DNA of 40,418 bases, from positions 1 to 40,418 of the forward strand of contig NZ_AMRI01000034.1 of NCBI RefSeq assembly GCF_000299915.1, written 5' to 3'. The position numbers were made by a program, and so were the translations under genes. The stretch is from Gallaecimonas xiamenensis 3-C-1 (GTDB lineage: Bacteria > Pseudomonadota > Gammaproteobacteria > Enterobacterales > Gallaecimonadaceae). This document shows, in pieces, positions 27,423 to 38,553 of this stretch. The notes beneath the pieces were generated by a model, which ran no database searches, had not been told where the DNA came from, and was given only the letters and a program-made list of their open reading frames with translations. How positions within the stretch are numbered: the first letter of the stretch is position 1; every line of letters begins with the position of its first letter.

Positions 27423-28839
27423 GTACCGCCACCACCGTCAGGATTTCCAGGCGGCCCAGCAACATCCCTAAGGAAAGCAGCCATTTGGCGCCATCGGGCA
27501 GGTTGGCAAAGTTGCCGGCCGGCCCGATCAGATCGCCAAGGCCCGGGCCCACGTTGGTTACCGAGGTGATGGCGGCGGTGAAGGACGTTACCAGGTCCAA
27601 CCCCATCAGCCCCAGCACCAATGTGATAAAGGCCACCGTCAGGAAGAAGGCGAAGCTGAACGCCACCAGGGAGCGGATGATGTCGTCACTGACCGGGCGG
27701 CGGTTGTAGTTCTGTACGAACACCGCGTTGGGGTGGATAAGCTGCTTGAGCTGCAGGTGCAACATGCCGGCGGCCAACTGGAAGCGGAAGATCTTGATGC
27801 CCCCCGAGGTTGACCCCGAACAGCCCCCCACGAACATCAGCAGCAGGAAGGCGGTCACCGCAAAGGGCCCCCACATGCTGTAGTCGGTGAGGGCATAGCC
27901 GGTGGTGGTCACCACCGACACTACGTTGAAGGAGGTCATCCTGAGGGCGTCCAGGAAGGGCTCGCCCTTGTGCCACCACAGCCAGGTGGCCAGCACCAGG
28001 GACACCGACGCCAGGAACAGCACATAACCCCTGAATTGTTCGTCCCGCCAGATATTCCACTGGTTCTTACGCACCGCGTTTACCAACAGCAAAAAGGGCA
28101 TGCCGCCGGCCATCATAAAGAGGGTACCTACCCAGTGGCTGGCCGGCCCGAAATGGGCCATGGACGCGTCCGAGGTAGAGTAGCCGCCGGTGGAAATGGT
28201 GGTCATGGCGTGGTTGAAGGCGTCGAACCAGCCCATCCCCGACAGCCAGTAGCACAGCAGACACAGGCCGGTCAGGGTCAGGTAGACCCAGAGGATGTCC
28301 CGGGCCAGGGTGGCGGTGCGCGGCGCGCTCTTGTCGGTCCATTCAGAGGACTCGGTGCGGAACAGCCGCATGCCCCCTACCCCCAGGAAGGGCAGTACCG
28401 CTACCCCCATGACGATAAAGCCGACCCCACCCAGCCATTGCAGCAAGGAGCGCCACAAGAGGATGGAGCGGGGCAGGGTGTCCAGCCCCGACAACACAGT
28501 GGAGCCGGTGGTGGTGATGCCGGACATGGTCTCGAAGTAGGCGTCGGTGTAGCTGATGTGCTCAACGAACACCAGGGGCAGGGCGGCAAAACCCGAGGTA
28601 AAGACCCAGGTCATGGAGGTGAGCAGGAACATGTCCCGCACCTTGAAGCGGCCCAGATCCCTGTTGCCCTTGGTCATGCAGAAGAGGGCGGCGGCATAGG
28701 TGATGATGGCCGACTCGAAGAACTGCATGGTGCCGTTCTCCCCGTCCCAGAAGGCCAGGGCCGTGGGCAGCAACATCATCAATGCCAGTACGTTGAGGAA
28801 GACGCCGATGATGTAGAGAACGGGCTTGTAGTTGAACAT
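27397..28839 (-). CDS. trkH: Trk potassium uptake channel subunit TrkH
   Basis: The 480-residue inner-membrane protein is the K+-conducting subunit of the Trk system (E. coli TrkH 483). Four pore-loop repeats of the Trk/Ktr/HKT type can be seen: GITTTGSTVLSGLD, TISTGGYSTSDASM, VVTTTGYALTDYS and TSVTNVGPGLGDL. Each carries a filter glycine. The N-terminus MFNYKPVLYIIGVFLNVLAL starts a hydrophobic helix, and the C-terminal LTPAFWRQ matches the family end, so the 26 bp overlap with hemG is genuine and not a misread stop. It lies 7 bp after trkA and is likely co-transcribed with it, whereas in E. coli trkH and trkA are at separate sites. Confidence 0.96.
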   Translation of the reverse strand: MFNYKPVLYIIGVFLNVLALMMLLPTALAFWDGENGTMQFFESAIITYAAALFCMTKGNRDLGRFKVRDMFLLTSMTWVFTSGFAALPLVFVEHISYTDAYFETMSGITTTGSTVLSGLDTLPRSILLWRSLLQWLGGVGFIVMGVAVLPFLGVGGMRLFRTESSEWTDKSAPRTATLARDILWVYLTLTGLCLLCYWLSGMGWFDAFNHAMTTISTGGYSTSDASMAHFGPASHWVGTLFMMAGGMPFLLLVNAVRKNQWNIWRDEQFRGYVLFLASVSLVLATWLWWHKGEPFLDALRMTSFNVVSVVTTTGYALTDYSMWGPFAVTAFLLLMFVGGCSGSTSGGIKIFRFQLAAGMLHLQLKQLIHPNAVFVQNYNRRPVSDDIIRSLVAFSFAFFLTVAFITLVLGLMGLDLVTSFTAAITSVTNVGPGLGDLIGPAGNFANLPDGAKWLLSLGMLLGRLEILTVVAVLTPAFWRQ

Positions 28840-28846
28840 GAGTAGC

Positions 28847-30223
28847 CTAGAAGAACAGAGCGCTGGGTTGGAAGAGTTTTTCGACGGCGGCGATATGCTG
28901 CTTGTTCACCAGGAACAGCACCACGTGGTCACCGCTTTCGATGACGGTCCTGTCGTGGGCGATCAGCACTTCATCACCTCGCACTATGGCGCCGATGCTG
29001 GCCCCTGGGGGCAGCTTGATATCGGCCACCGCCCGGCCCACAACGTGGGAGGTGCCCGGATCGCCGTGGGCTACTGCCTCTATGGCTTCGGCCGCGCCCC
29101 GGCGCAGGCTGTAGACGTTGACGATGTCGGCACGGCGGATATGGGTCAGCAGCGCCGAGATGGTGGCGGTCTGGGGGGAAATGGCGATGTCGATGGTGCC
29201 GCCCTGCACCAGGTCCACATAGGCGCCGCGCTGAATGAGCACCATCACCTTGTGGGCCCCCAGCTGCTTGGCCAGCATGGCGGACATGATGTTCACCTCG
29301 TCGTCGTTGGTGACGGCGATAAAGACATCGGTCTGGTCTATGTGTTCTTCCTTGAGCAGCTCCTGGTCGGAGGCATCGCCGGTAAAGACGATGGTGTTGC
29401 TCAGGCGTTCGGACAGGTAGGCGGCCCGGGCGGCGCTACGCTCAATCAGCTTGACGGCGTACTTCTTCTCCAGCTGCTTGGCAAGGCCAGCGCCGATGTT
29501 ACCGCCACCGGCGATCATCACCTTGCGATAGGGTTGTTCCAGGCGCTGCAACTCGCTCATTACCGCCCGGATATGGCCGGCGGCGGCAATAAAGAACACT
29601 TCGTCGTCCGCCTCGATAACGGTGGTGCCCTGGGGCTTGATGGCCCGGCCCTGGCGGAAGATGGCGGCCACCCGGGTGTCCACGTTGGGCATGTGTTCGC
29701 GCAGAGTGGACAGGGCGTTGCCCACCAAAGGCCCGCCGTAATAGGCCTTGACCGCCACCAGCCCCACCTTGCCGTCGGCAAAGTCCAGCACCTGCAGGGC
29801 ACCGGGGTAGTCCACCAGACGGCGGATGTAATTGGTGACCAGGGACTCGGGGGAAATGATGTGGTCCACCGGTATGGCGTTGTCCCCGAACAGGCTGTCC
29901 CGGTACTTGAGGTACTGGTCGGCGCGGATACGGGCGATCTTGGTGGGGGTATGGAACAGGGTATAGGCGACCTGGCAGGCCACCATGTTGGTTTCGTCGC
30001 TGTTGGATACGGCGATCAGCATGTCGGCGTCTTCGGCGCCGGCACGTTTAAGGGTGTCCGGGTGGGCGGCGTTGCCGTGGATCACCTGGATATCGAAACG
30101 GTCTTGCAGTTCGCGCAGGCGGTCCAGGCTCTGGTCCACCAAGGTGATGTCGTTCTGCTCACCCACCAGGTTTTCAACCAGGGTGCCACCGACTTGGCCG
30201 GCACCCAGAATGATAATTTTCAT
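28847..30223 (-). CDS. trkA: Trk system regulatory subunit TrkA
   Basis: The 458-residue cytoplasmic protein (same length as E. coli TrkA) gates the TrkH channel in response to NAD(H) and ATP/ADP. It has two RCK units: Rossmann loop [11 protein letters not shown] at the N-terminus and [19 protein letters not shown] near 232-250, each followed by a TrkA_C domain. Conserved stretches such as [20 protein letters not shown] and [20 protein letters not shown] are intact. The ATG at 30223 matches the family start ([10 protein letters not shown]), with a two-codon longer alternative at 30229. It sits between rsmB and trkH in one minus-strand run. Confidence 0.97.
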   Translation of the reverse strand: MKIIILGAGQVGGTLVENLVGEQNDITLVDQSLDRLRELQDRFDIQVIHGNAAHPDTLKRAGAEDADMLIAVSNSDETNMVACQVAYTLFHTPTKIARIRADQYLKYRDSLFGDNAIPVDHIISPESLVTNYIRRLVDYPGALQVLDFADGKVGLVAVKAYYGGPLVGNALSTLREHMPNVDTRVAAIFRQGRAIKPQGTTVIEADDEVFFIAAAGHIRAVMSELQRLEQPYRKVMIAGGGNIGAGLAKQLEKKYAVKLIERSAARAAYLSERLSNTIVFTGDASDQELLKEEHIDQTDVFIAVTNDDEVNIMSAMLAKQLGAHKVMVLIQRGAYVDLVQGGTIDIAISPQTATISALLTHIRRADIVNVYSLRRGAAEAIEAVAHGDPGTSHVVGRAVADIKLPPGASIGAIVRGDEVLIAHDRTVIESGDHVVLFLVNKQHIAAVEKLFQPSALFF

Positions 30224-30260
30224 GCCCAAGTTCCCGTATCAGAAGGGCTTTTGATTCGGA

Positions 30261-31556
30261 CTACGGCTTTTTTAGCACCCTTGCATAGAAGAAGCCATCC
30301 ATCTCTTTGTCCCCGGGCAGCAGCTGCCAGCCCGGTTGTGCCGCGCTTTCGCCGTCCCGTACCGGTGCCAGGGTGGCGTCCGGAGTGCGGGACAGGAAGG
30401 CCTGGATCTGCGCGCCGTTTTCCTCCGGCAACACGGAACAGGTGGCATAAAGCAGGGTGCCGCCTGGCTTGAGCATGGCCCAGCAGTTGTCGAGGATGGC
30501 GGCTTGCAGCTTGGCCAGTTCGCGGATGTCCTGGTCGCGGCGCAGCCAGCGGATATCCGGGTGGCGGCGAATAACGCCGGTGGCGGAGCAGGGGGCGTCC
30601 AGCAGGATGCGGTCAAAGGCTACCCCGTCCCACCAATCGCGCTGGCTGGCGTCGGCGGCCACCACCTTGGCCTTGAAGCCGAGGCGGGCGAGGTTTTCGC
30701 TGACCCGCTCCAGGCGCTGCTCGCTGACGTCCAACGCCGTTACCTTGGCGTCGGCCAGCTCCAGGATATGGGCGGTCTTGCCACCGGGAGCGGCGCAGGC
30801 GTCGAGGATGCGCTCCCCGTCTTTGGGGGCCAGCAGCTCGGCGGCAAATTGGGCGGCGCCGTCCTGCACGCTCAGGGCGCCGTCGCTAAAGCCGGGCAGG
30901 GTGGTCACGTCTTGGGCTTCGACCAATTTGAAACCGGACGTAAGTGATTGCTCACTTTCTGCGCTAATCCCTGCCTTCTCCAGCAAGGCCAGGTAGGCGC
31001 TCCTGTCCTGCACCCTTTGGTTGGCGCGCAGCCAGAGCGGTGCCTGGGTATTGTTGGCGTCGATAATGGCCTGCCATTGTTCGGGGTAGGCCTTGCGCAG
31101 CCGGCCCAGCAGCCAGTCGGGGTGCAGGCTGGCCACCGCCTTGTTGCGGGCGGCACCGTCCAGCAGTGCCTGACCCTGGCGCTCGGCGTTACGTAGCACG
31201 CCGTTCACCAGGCCCTTGAGTTTGCCCTGGCCCAGTAGCGGCGCGGCGGCCACGGTTTCGCCAACGGCGGCATGGGCGGGAATACGGCTGAAGAAAAGCT
31301 GGTAGAGGCCCAGCACCAGCAACTGGTGCAGGATGCGGGTCTTGCCCTTCAGCGGCTTGTCCATCAGCTGACCAAGGGCGGTATCCAGCAGCCGGTACTG
31401 GCGCAGGGCGCCAAAACACAGGGCTTGCAGCAGGGCCTTGTCCTTGGGGTTGGCCAGGGCGCCTTGGGCGGCGGGCAGGGCCTCGTTCAGGGACCGGCCT
31501 TCGTCCAGTACCGCTGCCAGTACCCTTGCGCCCTGGGCGCGCAGTTTGGCACTCAT
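30261..31556 (-). CDS. rsmB: 16S rRNA (cytosine-967-C5)-methyltransferase RsmB
   Basis: The 431-residue protein (E. coli RsmB 429) methylates C967 of 16S rRNA with S-adenosylmethionine. An N-terminal NusB-like RNA-binding domain (residues 5-140, including [20 protein letters not shown]) precedes the Rossmann methyltransferase. The SAM motif is [15 protein letters not shown] (about 251-265). The two cysteines of the m5C mechanism are Cys323 in DAPCSATG and Cys373 in [11 protein letters not shown]. Its start overlaps the fmt stop by 4 bp (ATGA), so translation is coupled, as in the common def-fmt-rsmB operon. Confidence 0.97.
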   Translation of the reverse strand: MSAKLRAQGARVLAAVLDEGRSLNEALPAAQGALANPKDKALLQALCFGALRQYRLLDTALGQLMDKPLKGKTRILHQLLVLGLYQLFFSRIPAHAAVGETVAAAPLLGQGKLKGLVNGVLRNAERQGQALLDGAARNKAVASLHPDWLLGRLRKAYPEQWQAIIDANNTQAPLWLRANQRVQDRSAYLALLEKAGISAESEQSLTSGFKLVEAQDVTTLPGFSDGALSVQDGAAQFAAELLAPKDGERILDACAAPGGKTAHILELADAKVTALDVSEQRLERVSENLARLGFKAKVVAADASQRDWWDGVAFDRILLDAPCSATGVIRRHPDIRWLRRDQDIRELAKLQAAILDNCWAMLKPGGTLLYATCSVLPEENGAQIQAFLSRTPDATLAPVRDGESAAQPGWQLLPGDKEMDGFFYARVLKKP

Positions 31557-32491
31557 GACAGCAAGGTCCCCGGGCTAAACCAGTCCTGGCGGGCGTTCAG
31601 CACATCGGCCACTGTCATGGCTTTCTTGTTGGGCAGCTGCAGTTGGGTAATGCGAAGGATGCCCTGAGCCGTGGCTACATCCAGCCCCTGCTTGCCTGCG
31701 GCCAGCACGGTGCCGGGGGGCTGGTTGTTGGGGCCGGCCACAACTTCGGCCTGCCAGACCTTGATGCTTTGGTCCTGGTAAGTGAAATGACTCACCGGCC
31801 AGGGGTTGAAGGCCCTTACGCAGCGCTCGATAAAGGCGGCGTCTTGCTGCCAGTCGATTTGCGCTTCTTCTTTGCTGAGCTTTTCGGCGTAGTTGGCCTG
31901 GCTGTCATCCTGGACCTCGGCGCTGAGGGATTCCAACTGGTCCAGGGTGTCCAGCAGGGCTTTGGGGCCCAGCTCGGCAAGCTTTTCATAGAGGCTGGCA
32001 GAGGTGTCGTCCTGGCCTATGGCCAGGCTGGCCTTGCTGAGCATGGCGCCGGCATCCAGGCCCTTGTCCATCTGCATTATGGTCACGCCGGTGTCCTTGT
32101 CGCCGGCCCAGATCGCCCTTTGAATGGGGGCGGCGCCGCGCCAGCGGGGCAGCAGGGAGCCGTGCACGTTAAGGCAGCCAAGGCGCGGCAGGTCCAGTAC
32201 CGCCTGGGGCAGAATGAGGCCGTAGGCCACCACCACCATCACATCGGCCTGGTACTGGGCCAGTTCGGCCTGGGCTTCCGGCTTTTTAAGGCTCTGGGGT
32301 TGGTGGACGGGGACCTGATGCTGCTCGGCCAGCACCTTTACCGGGCTTGGGGTCAGTTTCTTGCCACGGCCAGCGGGGCGGTCTGGCTGGGTGAACACCG
32401 CCACCACTTCATGCTTGCTGGAAAGCAAAGACGCCAAATGGCGGGCCGCGAAATCCGGCGTGCCCGCGAAGACAATACGCAATTTACTCAA
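31553..32491 (-). CDS. fmt: Methionyl-tRNA formyltransferase
   Basis: The 312-residue enzyme (E. coli 315) formylates initiator Met-tRNA using 10-formyltetrahydrofolate. The N-terminal Rossmann-like formyltransferase domain begins [20 protein letters not shown]. The catalytic Asn and His occur in [20 protein letters not shown], with the conserved Asp following in [15 protein letters not shown]. The C-terminal OB-like tRNA-binding domain starts near 205 ([20 protein letters not shown]). It is the middle gene of def-fmt-rsmB, 11 bp after def and overlapping rsmB by 4 bp. Confidence 0.97.
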   Translation of the reverse strand: MSKLRIVFAGTPDFAARHLASLLSSKHEVVAVFTQPDRPAGRGKKLTPSPVKVLAEQHQVPVHQPQSLKKPEAQAELAQYQADVMVVVAYGLILPQAVLDLPRLGCLNVHGSLLPRWRGAAPIQRAIWAGDKDTGVTIMQMDKGLDAGAMLSKASLAIGQDDTSASLYEKLAELGPKALLDTLDQLESLSAEVQDDSQANYAEKLSKEEAQIDWQQDAAFIERCVRAFNPWPVSHFTYQDQSIKVWQAEVVAGPNNQPPGTVLAAGKQGLDVATAQGILRITQLQLPNKKAMTVADVLNARQDWFSPGTLLS

Positions 32492-32502
32492 GGGGATCCT
32501 CG

Positions 32503-33024
32503 TCAGATGGTAGCGGTTTGACGGGCGTTCTGGCGGGCTTCCTTCTCCAGCTTCTTGCGGATGCGCTCACGCTTGAGGGGGGAGAGGTAGTCGATAAAGA
32601 GTTTGCCTTTGAGGTGGTCCAGTTCGTGCTGGACACAAACGGCCAGCAGGCCTTCGGCCTCCAGGATGAATTCCTGGCCTTGCTCGTCCAGGGCTTTGAC
32701 CTTGATGTGTTCGGCCCTTTCCACTTCGGCGTAGGAGCCGGGCACGGACAGGCAGCCTTCGTCGCCCATGGCCTTGCCGTCTTTCTCGATGATCTCGGGA
32801 TTGATGAAGACACGGCGCTCGTTTCGCTCTTCGGAGATGTCCATCACCACCACCTGCAGGTGGACATCTACCTGGGTGGCGGCCAGGCCGATCCCGTTTT
32901 CGTCATACATGGTGTCGAACATGTCGCTGACCAGTTGGCGGATGGCGTCGTTGACCTCTGCGACCGGTTTGGCCACAGTGCGAAGGCGCTCATCTGGGTA
33001 GTGCAAAACGTTTAGAACTGCCAT
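32503..33024 (-). CDS. def: Peptide deformylase
   Basis: The 173-residue metalloenzyme removes the N-formyl group from nascent proteins at the ribosome exit. The three class I motifs are intact: GIGLAATQV (44-52), EGCLSVP with metal ligand Cys91, and QHELDHL with ligands His133 and His137 and catalytic Glu134. Length fits E. coli Def (169), with a slightly longer basic tail ending [11 protein letters not shown]. It is the first gene of the def-fmt-rsmB(-trkA-trkH) run and is divergent from the LysM protein; the 143 bp spacer must hold both promoters. Confidence 0.97.
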   Translation of the reverse strand: MAVLNVLHYPDERLRTVAKPVAEVNDAIRQLVSDMFDTMYDENGIGLAATQVDVHLQVVVMDISEERNERRVFINPEIIEKDGKAMGDEGCLSVPGSYAEVERAEHIKVKALDEQGQEFILEAEGLLAVCVQHELDHLKGKLFIDYLSPLKRERIRKKLEKEARQNARQTATI

Positions 33025-33134
33025 AAGTTTCTGATTACTGCGCTAATATGTGTATGAAGCCAGATTGATATGCTGTAATTTTAGCCATTTGAACCTGGCA
33101 ATGACAGCCATAATAATCAACCAAGGTTCTCAGC

Positions 33135-33153
33135 TGCCAGCGAGGGGCTGGCA
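33135..33153 (+). promoter_or_regulatory. 5' leader hairpin before the LysM gene
   Basis: TGCCAGC (33135-33141), loop GAGGG and GCTGGCA (33147-33153) form a perfect 7 bp stem. It ends just before the purine-rich ribosome site AAAGGA of the LysM gene. It has no T tract, so it is unlikely to be a terminator; a role in mRNA stability or initiation is possible. Confidence 0.35.
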
Positions 33154-33167
33154 AAAGGACGAAAAAA

Positions 33168-34268
33168 ATGAAAAAAATCCTGCTTGCACTGGCTGCGGCG
33201 GCCGTCACCTGGCTCGCTCTGGCCGACGATCTAAAACTCAAAAACGACTTCCCCGAGACCTACGTGGTCAAGAAGGGAGACACCCTCTGGGACATCTCCG
33301 CCAAGTTCCTGCAAAACCCCTGGCTCTGGCCCAAGCTCTGGCAGTCCAACGAACAAGTCGATAACCCTCACCTTATCTACCCCGGCGACAAACTCAGCCT
33401 GGTGATCATCGACGGCGTGCCGCAGCTGGTGCGCAAACCCCTGGTCAAGTTGTCGCCCACTGTGCGGGTGGTGGACAAAGGCGATGCCATTCCCACCCTG
33501 CCCACCAACCATATTCGTGCCTTCCTGACCCACCAGCAGATCGTGGACGACGAGCTGCTTAAAGGCGCACCCCGTATCACCGGCGGTTCCGACCTTACCA
33601 AGCGCATGACCCAGCATATGGACATCTATGCCAGGGGCGACAAGATAGAAGATGGGCGCCTGTACGGGGTCTACCGTAAGGGCAACCGCTATCTGGATCC
33701 CAAGTCAGGGGAAGAGCTGGGCATAGAAGCCGTGCTGGTATCCGTGGTTAAGGCCATGGACGTGCAACAGGCCCAGATCGGCCAAGGGGAAGACGCCAAG
33801 AGCCTGGATCTGGCGTCACTGAAAGTGGTGCAGACCGAGCGTGAAATCACCCAGGGGGACTACCTGTTGCCCCTGGACGACCACAATCTGCCGGTGTTCT
33901 TCCAACCCCACGCCCCAGGCGCCTTGGTGGAAGCTCGTATCATCGATTCTTACCGCAAGACCCGGGCCCTGGGTAAATACGACGTGGTGATCCTCGACAA
34001 GGGTGCCCGCGACGGCTTGGAGCCAGGCCTGGTGCTGGAGGCCCGCCGTGAGGGGGCCACCGTTATCCTCAAGGATGATGCCCAGTACAAAGAGGACGCT
34101 TCTGTCTTCGACCGCTGGTTCTCCTCCGAGGAAGCCACAGTGGTGCAGCCCTCCGAGGGCATAGGTCAGATGATGGTGTTCCGCACCTTCGACAAGCTCA
34201 GCCTGGCCCTGATCCTCAAGGCCGAGAAGCCTATCCGCGAAATGGATATGGCTACCAATCCGGAGTAA
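33168..34268 (+). CDS. LysM-domain envelope protein
   Basis: The 366-residue protein starts MKKILLALAAAAVTWLALAD, a Sec signal peptide with likely cleavage near residue 19. One LysM domain follows (about 31-80: YVVKKGDTLWDISAKFLQNP, then LWQSNEQVDNPHLIYPGDKL), a fold that binds peptidoglycan glycan chains. The remaining about 280 residues are conserved in Gammaproteobacteria, in my recollection as the gene next to dprA, but carry no catalytic motif I can name. The protein is expected in the periplasm. AAAGGA lies a few bases upstream of the ATG, after a leader hairpin. It is the first gene of the plus-strand lysM-dprA-smg run, 2 bp before dprA. Confidence 0.92.
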   Translation: MKKILLALAAAAVTWLALADDLKLKNDFPETYVVKKGDTLWDISAKFLQNPWLWPKLWQSNEQVDNPHLIYPGDKLSLVIIDGVPQLVRKPLVKLSPTVRVVDKGDAIPTLPTNHIRAFLTHQQIVDDELLKGAPRITGGSDLTKRMTQHMDIYARGDKIEDGRLYGVYRKGNRYLDPKSGEELGIEAVLVSVVKAMDVQQAQIGQGEDAKSLDLASLKVVQTEREITQGDYLLPLDDHNLPVFFQPHAPGALVEARIIDSYRKTRALGKYDVVILDKGARDGLEPGLVLEARREGATVILKDDAQYKEDASVFDRWFSSEEATVVQPSEGIGQMMVFRTFDKLSLALILKAEKPIREMDMATNPE

Positions 34269-34270
34269 CC

Positions 34271-35347
34271 ATGGACCGGGTCCGGCAGCAGTTGGCCTTG
34301 TCCCTGCTGCCCGGCATCCGGGCTGCAAGCTGGCGCCGGTTGGCCTTATGGTCGCCGGCGTTTTTGCTTTCTGAGTCCCCCCAACAATTGCGGGACGCCG
34401 GGGTGCCCCAGGGCTTTATCAAGGCCAGAGCGCAGCTGGATTGGGACAGGGTCGACCAGATCCTGGCCTGGATGGCGGCCGACGGCGCCGGCCTTTGCTT
34501 CCTGGGGGATCCGGATTACCCCTGGCTGCTGGCCGAAAGCCCCTGGCCACCGGTGCGGCTTTTCTACAAGGGCGACAAGGCCCTGTGGGACAGGCCCCAG
34601 TTGGCAGTGGTGGGGACCCGCAAGCCCACCCCGGCCGGGCGTAATGCCCTGGCCTTGCTAGAGCCGCTGCTGGCAGCGGGTCTGGCCCTGACCTCAGGCT
34701 TGGCCTTGGGCATAGATGGCCTGGCCCACCAGCAGGCGCTGCAACAAGGCGCCCCTACCTTGGCGGTGCTGGCCAGCGGCCTGGAACGCTGTTACCCGCG
34801 CCGCCACCAGACCCTGTTCGAACAGATCGCCCAGCAGGGGCTGCTGCTGAGCGAAATGCCCCCCGGCACCGCCACCCTGCCGGCGCTCTTTCCCCAGCGC
34901 AACCGCATCATCGCCGGGTTGTCCCTGGCCACCCTGGTGGTGGAAGCCAGCCTGGCTTCCGGGTCCCTGATCACGGCGCGGTTGGCGGCCGAGGCGGGCA
35001 GGGAGGTGCTGGCCGTGCCCGGCAGCCCCTTCAACCCCCAAGCCCAGGGCTGCCATCAGCTGTTAAAAGAGGGGGCCGGCCTGGCAACGACCCCCGACGA
35101 TTTGCTGTTTGCCCTCAAGGGCTGGTCCTCCCCGGGCCCCGTCACCAAGGACATGCAGCAAGGATTGCCAGAACACCCGGTTCTGGATACTGTAGGAGAC
35201 GACACAACACCGCTGGACCTGATCCTAGAAAGGTCGAACCTGGCGGTGGATGTCGTCCTCTCATATTTGCTCGAGCTGGAGATACAAGGCTATGTGTGCC
35301 GTGTCCCGGGCGGGTATGTCAGACAGAGGAGGCAGTCGCATGTTTGA
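34271..35347 (+). CDS. dprA: DNA-processing protein DprA (Smf)
   Basis: The 358-residue protein binds incoming single-stranded DNA and loads RecA during natural transformation. It has an N-terminal SAM-like helical part, a Rossmann-like DprA domain (about 100-295), and a C-terminal winged-helix DML1-like domain (about 305-350: [20 protein letters not shown]). Domain motifs include [51 protein letters not shown] and [20 protein letters not shown]. Length is close to E. coli Smf (374). The gene starts 2 bp after the LysM gene and overlaps smg by 8 bp. Its presence alone does not prove competence. Confidence 0.96.
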   Translation: MDRVRQQLALSLLPGIRAASWRRLALWSPAFLLSESPQQLRDAGVPQGFIKARAQLDWDRVDQILAWMAADGAGLCFLGDPDYPWLLAESPWPPVRLFYKGDKALWDRPQLAVVGTRKPTPAGRNALALLEPLLAAGLALTSGLALGIDGLAHQQALQQGAPTLAVLASGLERCYPRRHQTLFEQIAQQGLLLSEMPPGTATLPALFPQRNRIIAGLSLATLVVEASLASGSLITARLAAEAGREVLAVPGSPFNPQAQGCHQLLKEGAGLATTPDDLLFALKGWSSPGPVTKDMQQGLPEHPVLDTVGDDTTPLDLILERSNLAVDVVLSYLLELEIQGYVCRVPGGYVRQRRQSHV

Positions 35348-35813
35348 TGTCCTCATGTATTTGTTCGAAAACTATGTCCATTCTGAAGTGGAAGTGATGA
35401 TGGACCACGAGCAACTCACCGACGAACTGACCCGTGCCGGGTTCCGCCATGAGGAGATCTTCAAGGCGTTGGCTTGGCTGGAGCGGTTGGCGGCGTTGCA
35501 GGAAAATGGCGAACAGCCCTTCCTGGTCAATGTGCCCCAGCAAAGCATCCGTATCTTCACCCCCGAAGAGATGCTGCGCCTGGACACCCAGTGCCGTGGC
35601 TTCCTGCTGTTCCTGGAGCAAATCCAGGTGCTGAGCGGCGAAACCCGGGAAATGACCATTGACCGGCTGATGGACCTGGAGCAGCAAAGCATCTCACTGG
35701 AAGATCTCAAGTGGGTGGTGCTGATGGTGCTGTTTAATGTCCCCGGCCAGGAAAACGCCTACGCCAAGATGGAAAACCTGCTCTTTGAGGAACCCGGCGA
35801 GCACCTGCACTAA
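35340..35813 (+). CDS. smg: Smg family protein (DUF494)
   Basis: The 157-residue protein matches E. coli Smg (157) from the first residue, [20 protein letters not shown], through [20 protein letters not shown] and [20 protein letters not shown]. The function of Smg is unknown; it almost always follows dprA. I chose the ATG at 35340, which overlaps the dprA 3' end by 8 bp and has AGAGGAGG just upstream. An upstream opening at 35250 would only overlap dprA further. The product is small, acidic and cytoplasmic. Confidence 0.96.
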   Translation: MFDVLMYLFENYVHSEVEVMMDHEQLTDELTRAGFRHEEIFKALAWLERLAALQENGEQPFLVNVPQQSIRIFTPEEMLRLDTQCRGFLLFLEQIQVLSGETREMTIDRLMDLEQQSISLEDLKWVVLMVLFNVPGQENAYAKMENLLFEEPGEHLH

Positions 35814-35918
35814 GCCGGGACAGGGCTGCGACCAAGTGCCTGGCACCGGGTCGACGCCGACTGCCAATCCCTGACAAAGGGAACCCGCTTCGCTGGCACC
35901 GCGCTGCCGGCAACCCCT

Positions 35919-35948
35919 TTTACCCCTTGTGCCCGCAGCTGGTACTAT
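35919..35948 (+). promoter_or_regulatory. Candidate sigma-70 promoter for the zinc-ribbon gene
   Basis: TTTACC (35919-35924) and TACTAT (35943-35948) are 18 bp apart in the 180 bp spacer after smg and about 45 bp before the yrdD start. It is a moderate match that fits a new transcription unit starting here. Confidence 0.35.
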
Positions 35949-35993
35949 AGGGCGCCGCGATGGTCGCCTGTGCAAAGTAGGAGGGGAAAGGCC

Positions 35994-36554
35994 ATGTCCA
36001 AGATTGACCACAGCCTGTTTGATGCCGACACCCACGCCCTGGCGCAGATTGACGACCCTTGCCCCGACTGCGGCGGCAAATTGCAGCTGCGCCACGTGGG
36101 TAAGCACAGTTTTATCGGTTGCGCCTCATACCCTGCCTGCCACTACAGCCGGCCGGTAAAGGGCCACGAAAGCGCCGTTCTAAAGGTGCTCGACAGCGCG
36201 CCTTGCCCCCAGTGTGGCGCGCCCCTGGCGGTCAAGCAGGGCCGCTACGGCATGTTCATCGGCTGCACCGCCTTCCCGGCCTGTCATTACATTGCCGATG
36301 ACCAGGATGAAAAGGACACCGGCACCCCCTGCCCGGCCTGCCGCCATGGGGAGCTGTTGGAGCGGGTCAACCGTTTCGGCAAGACCTTCTACGCCTGCAA
36401 CCAATATCCCCAATGCAAGTACGTGCTGAACGATCCGCCCGTGGCCCAGGCCTGCCCCGACTGCGGCTGGGCGCTGATGGTGCGCCGCACCCTCAAGGGC
36501 AAGGCGGTACTGCAATGCCCGGTCAAGGGCTGCGCCAAGGTGCTGGCCCAGTAG
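35994..36554 (+). CDS. yrdD: Topoisomerase I-type zinc-ribbon protein (YrdD family)
   Basis: The 186-residue protein is built of consecutive C4 zinc ribbons like those at the C-terminus of DNA topoisomerase I, without the catalytic part. The cysteine sets are CPDCGG..GCASYPAC (about 23-48), CPQCGA..GCTAFPAC (about 69-93), CPACRH..ACNQYPQC and CPDCGW..CPVKGC. These probably bind single-stranded nucleic acid; the exact role is unknown. The ATG at 35994 has AGGAGGGG upstream. A start at 35970 would lie before that ribosome site and is rejected. It occupies the usual place between smg and tsaC, like E. coli yrdD (180 residues). Confidence 0.93.
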   Translation: MSKIDHSLFDADTHALAQIDDPCPDCGGKLQLRHVGKHSFIGCASYPACHYSRPVKGHESAVLKVLDSAPCPQCGAPLAVKQGRYGMFIGCTAFPACHYIADDQDEKDTGTPCPACRHGELLERVNRFGKTFYACNQYPQCKYVLNDPPVAQACPDCGWALMVRRTLKGKAVLQCPVKGCAKVLAQ

Positions 36555-36624
36555 GGCCTTTGCAAAATCAGCCGTTCAACCCCGGGGCGCACGGCGCTAG
36601 AATGAGGGCATCACGTTCAAGCCG

Positions 36625-38092
<1,468 letters not shown>

Positions 38093-38093
<1 letters not shown>

Positions 38094-38120
38094 AAGAAGG
38101 CGGCAGAGGCCGCCTTCTTT
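38093..38120. terminator. Bidirectional terminator between hemF and the globin gene
   Basis: AAAGAAGGCGGC (38093-38104), loop AGAG and GCCGCCTTCTTT (38109-38120) form a perfect 12 bp stem. The right arm overlaps the last bases of the convergent truncated haemoglobin gene, so it serves both genes. Confidence 0.88.
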
Positions 38121-38520
38121 AATGGTTGATCATATGGGTGGCCAGTGGCGCAAAGGCATTATGCAGGGCCTTGCGCAGCTGGGGGTTGGCCACCTCGGCA
38201 GCCAGGGCCTTGTCCATGCAGTACATCCATTGGTCCCGCAGTTGCTGATTCACCGGAAAGGGCATGTGGCGCATGCGCAGCCTGGGGTGGCCGTACTTTT
38301 CTTCAAATAGGCCAGGGCCTCCCAGCCAGCCTGACAGGAACTCGAAGAACTTCTGGCGTATGGCATCCAGGGGCTGTGGGTGCAGGGCCAGTAGCTCTGC
38401 CGCCGCCGGGTCTGTCTCCATGATGTCGTAGAAACGGTCCGCCAGGCGCCGGGCCGCCGCTTCGCCACCCATCAGTTCATAAGGGGTGCGCTGGGGCGAG
38501 GGGTGTTCTGATATGCTCAT
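38119..38520 (-). CDS. Group II truncated haemoglobin
   Basis: The 133-residue protein is a 2/2 globin of the group II (trHbO-like) type. It starts MSISEHPSPQRTPYELMGGE and shows Tyr31 (position B10) in DRFYDIM, the proximal His85 (F8) in LRMRHMPFPV, and Trp98 (G8) in RDQWMYCM, the ligand-network residues of this group. The segment GWLGGPGLFEEKYGHPRLRM is the classic group II signature. Such globins bind O2 or peroxide and are linked to NO or oxidative stress handling; the exact role here is unknown. The start at 38520 leaves 33 bp to the divergent aroE. The frame is open far upstream only as the shadow of aroE. It is convergent to hemF, a haem biosynthesis gene. Confidence 0.9.
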   Translation of the reverse strand: MSISEHPSPQRTPYELMGGEAAARRLADRFYDIMETDPAAAELLALHPQPLDAIRQKFFEFLSGWLGGPGLFEEKYGHPRLRMRHMPFPVNQQLRDQWMYCMDKALAAEVANPQLRKALHNAFAPLATHMINH

Positions 38521-38553
38521 CTTACGTTTCAACCACTTCCACATAAGCTTTCT

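Noticed and set aside
28922-28927. CACGTG cores at 28922, 36093, 22144 and 37630 as further parS sites
   Set aside because: The flanking bases do not match the GTTNCAC half-sites; these are chance 6-mers within coding regions.
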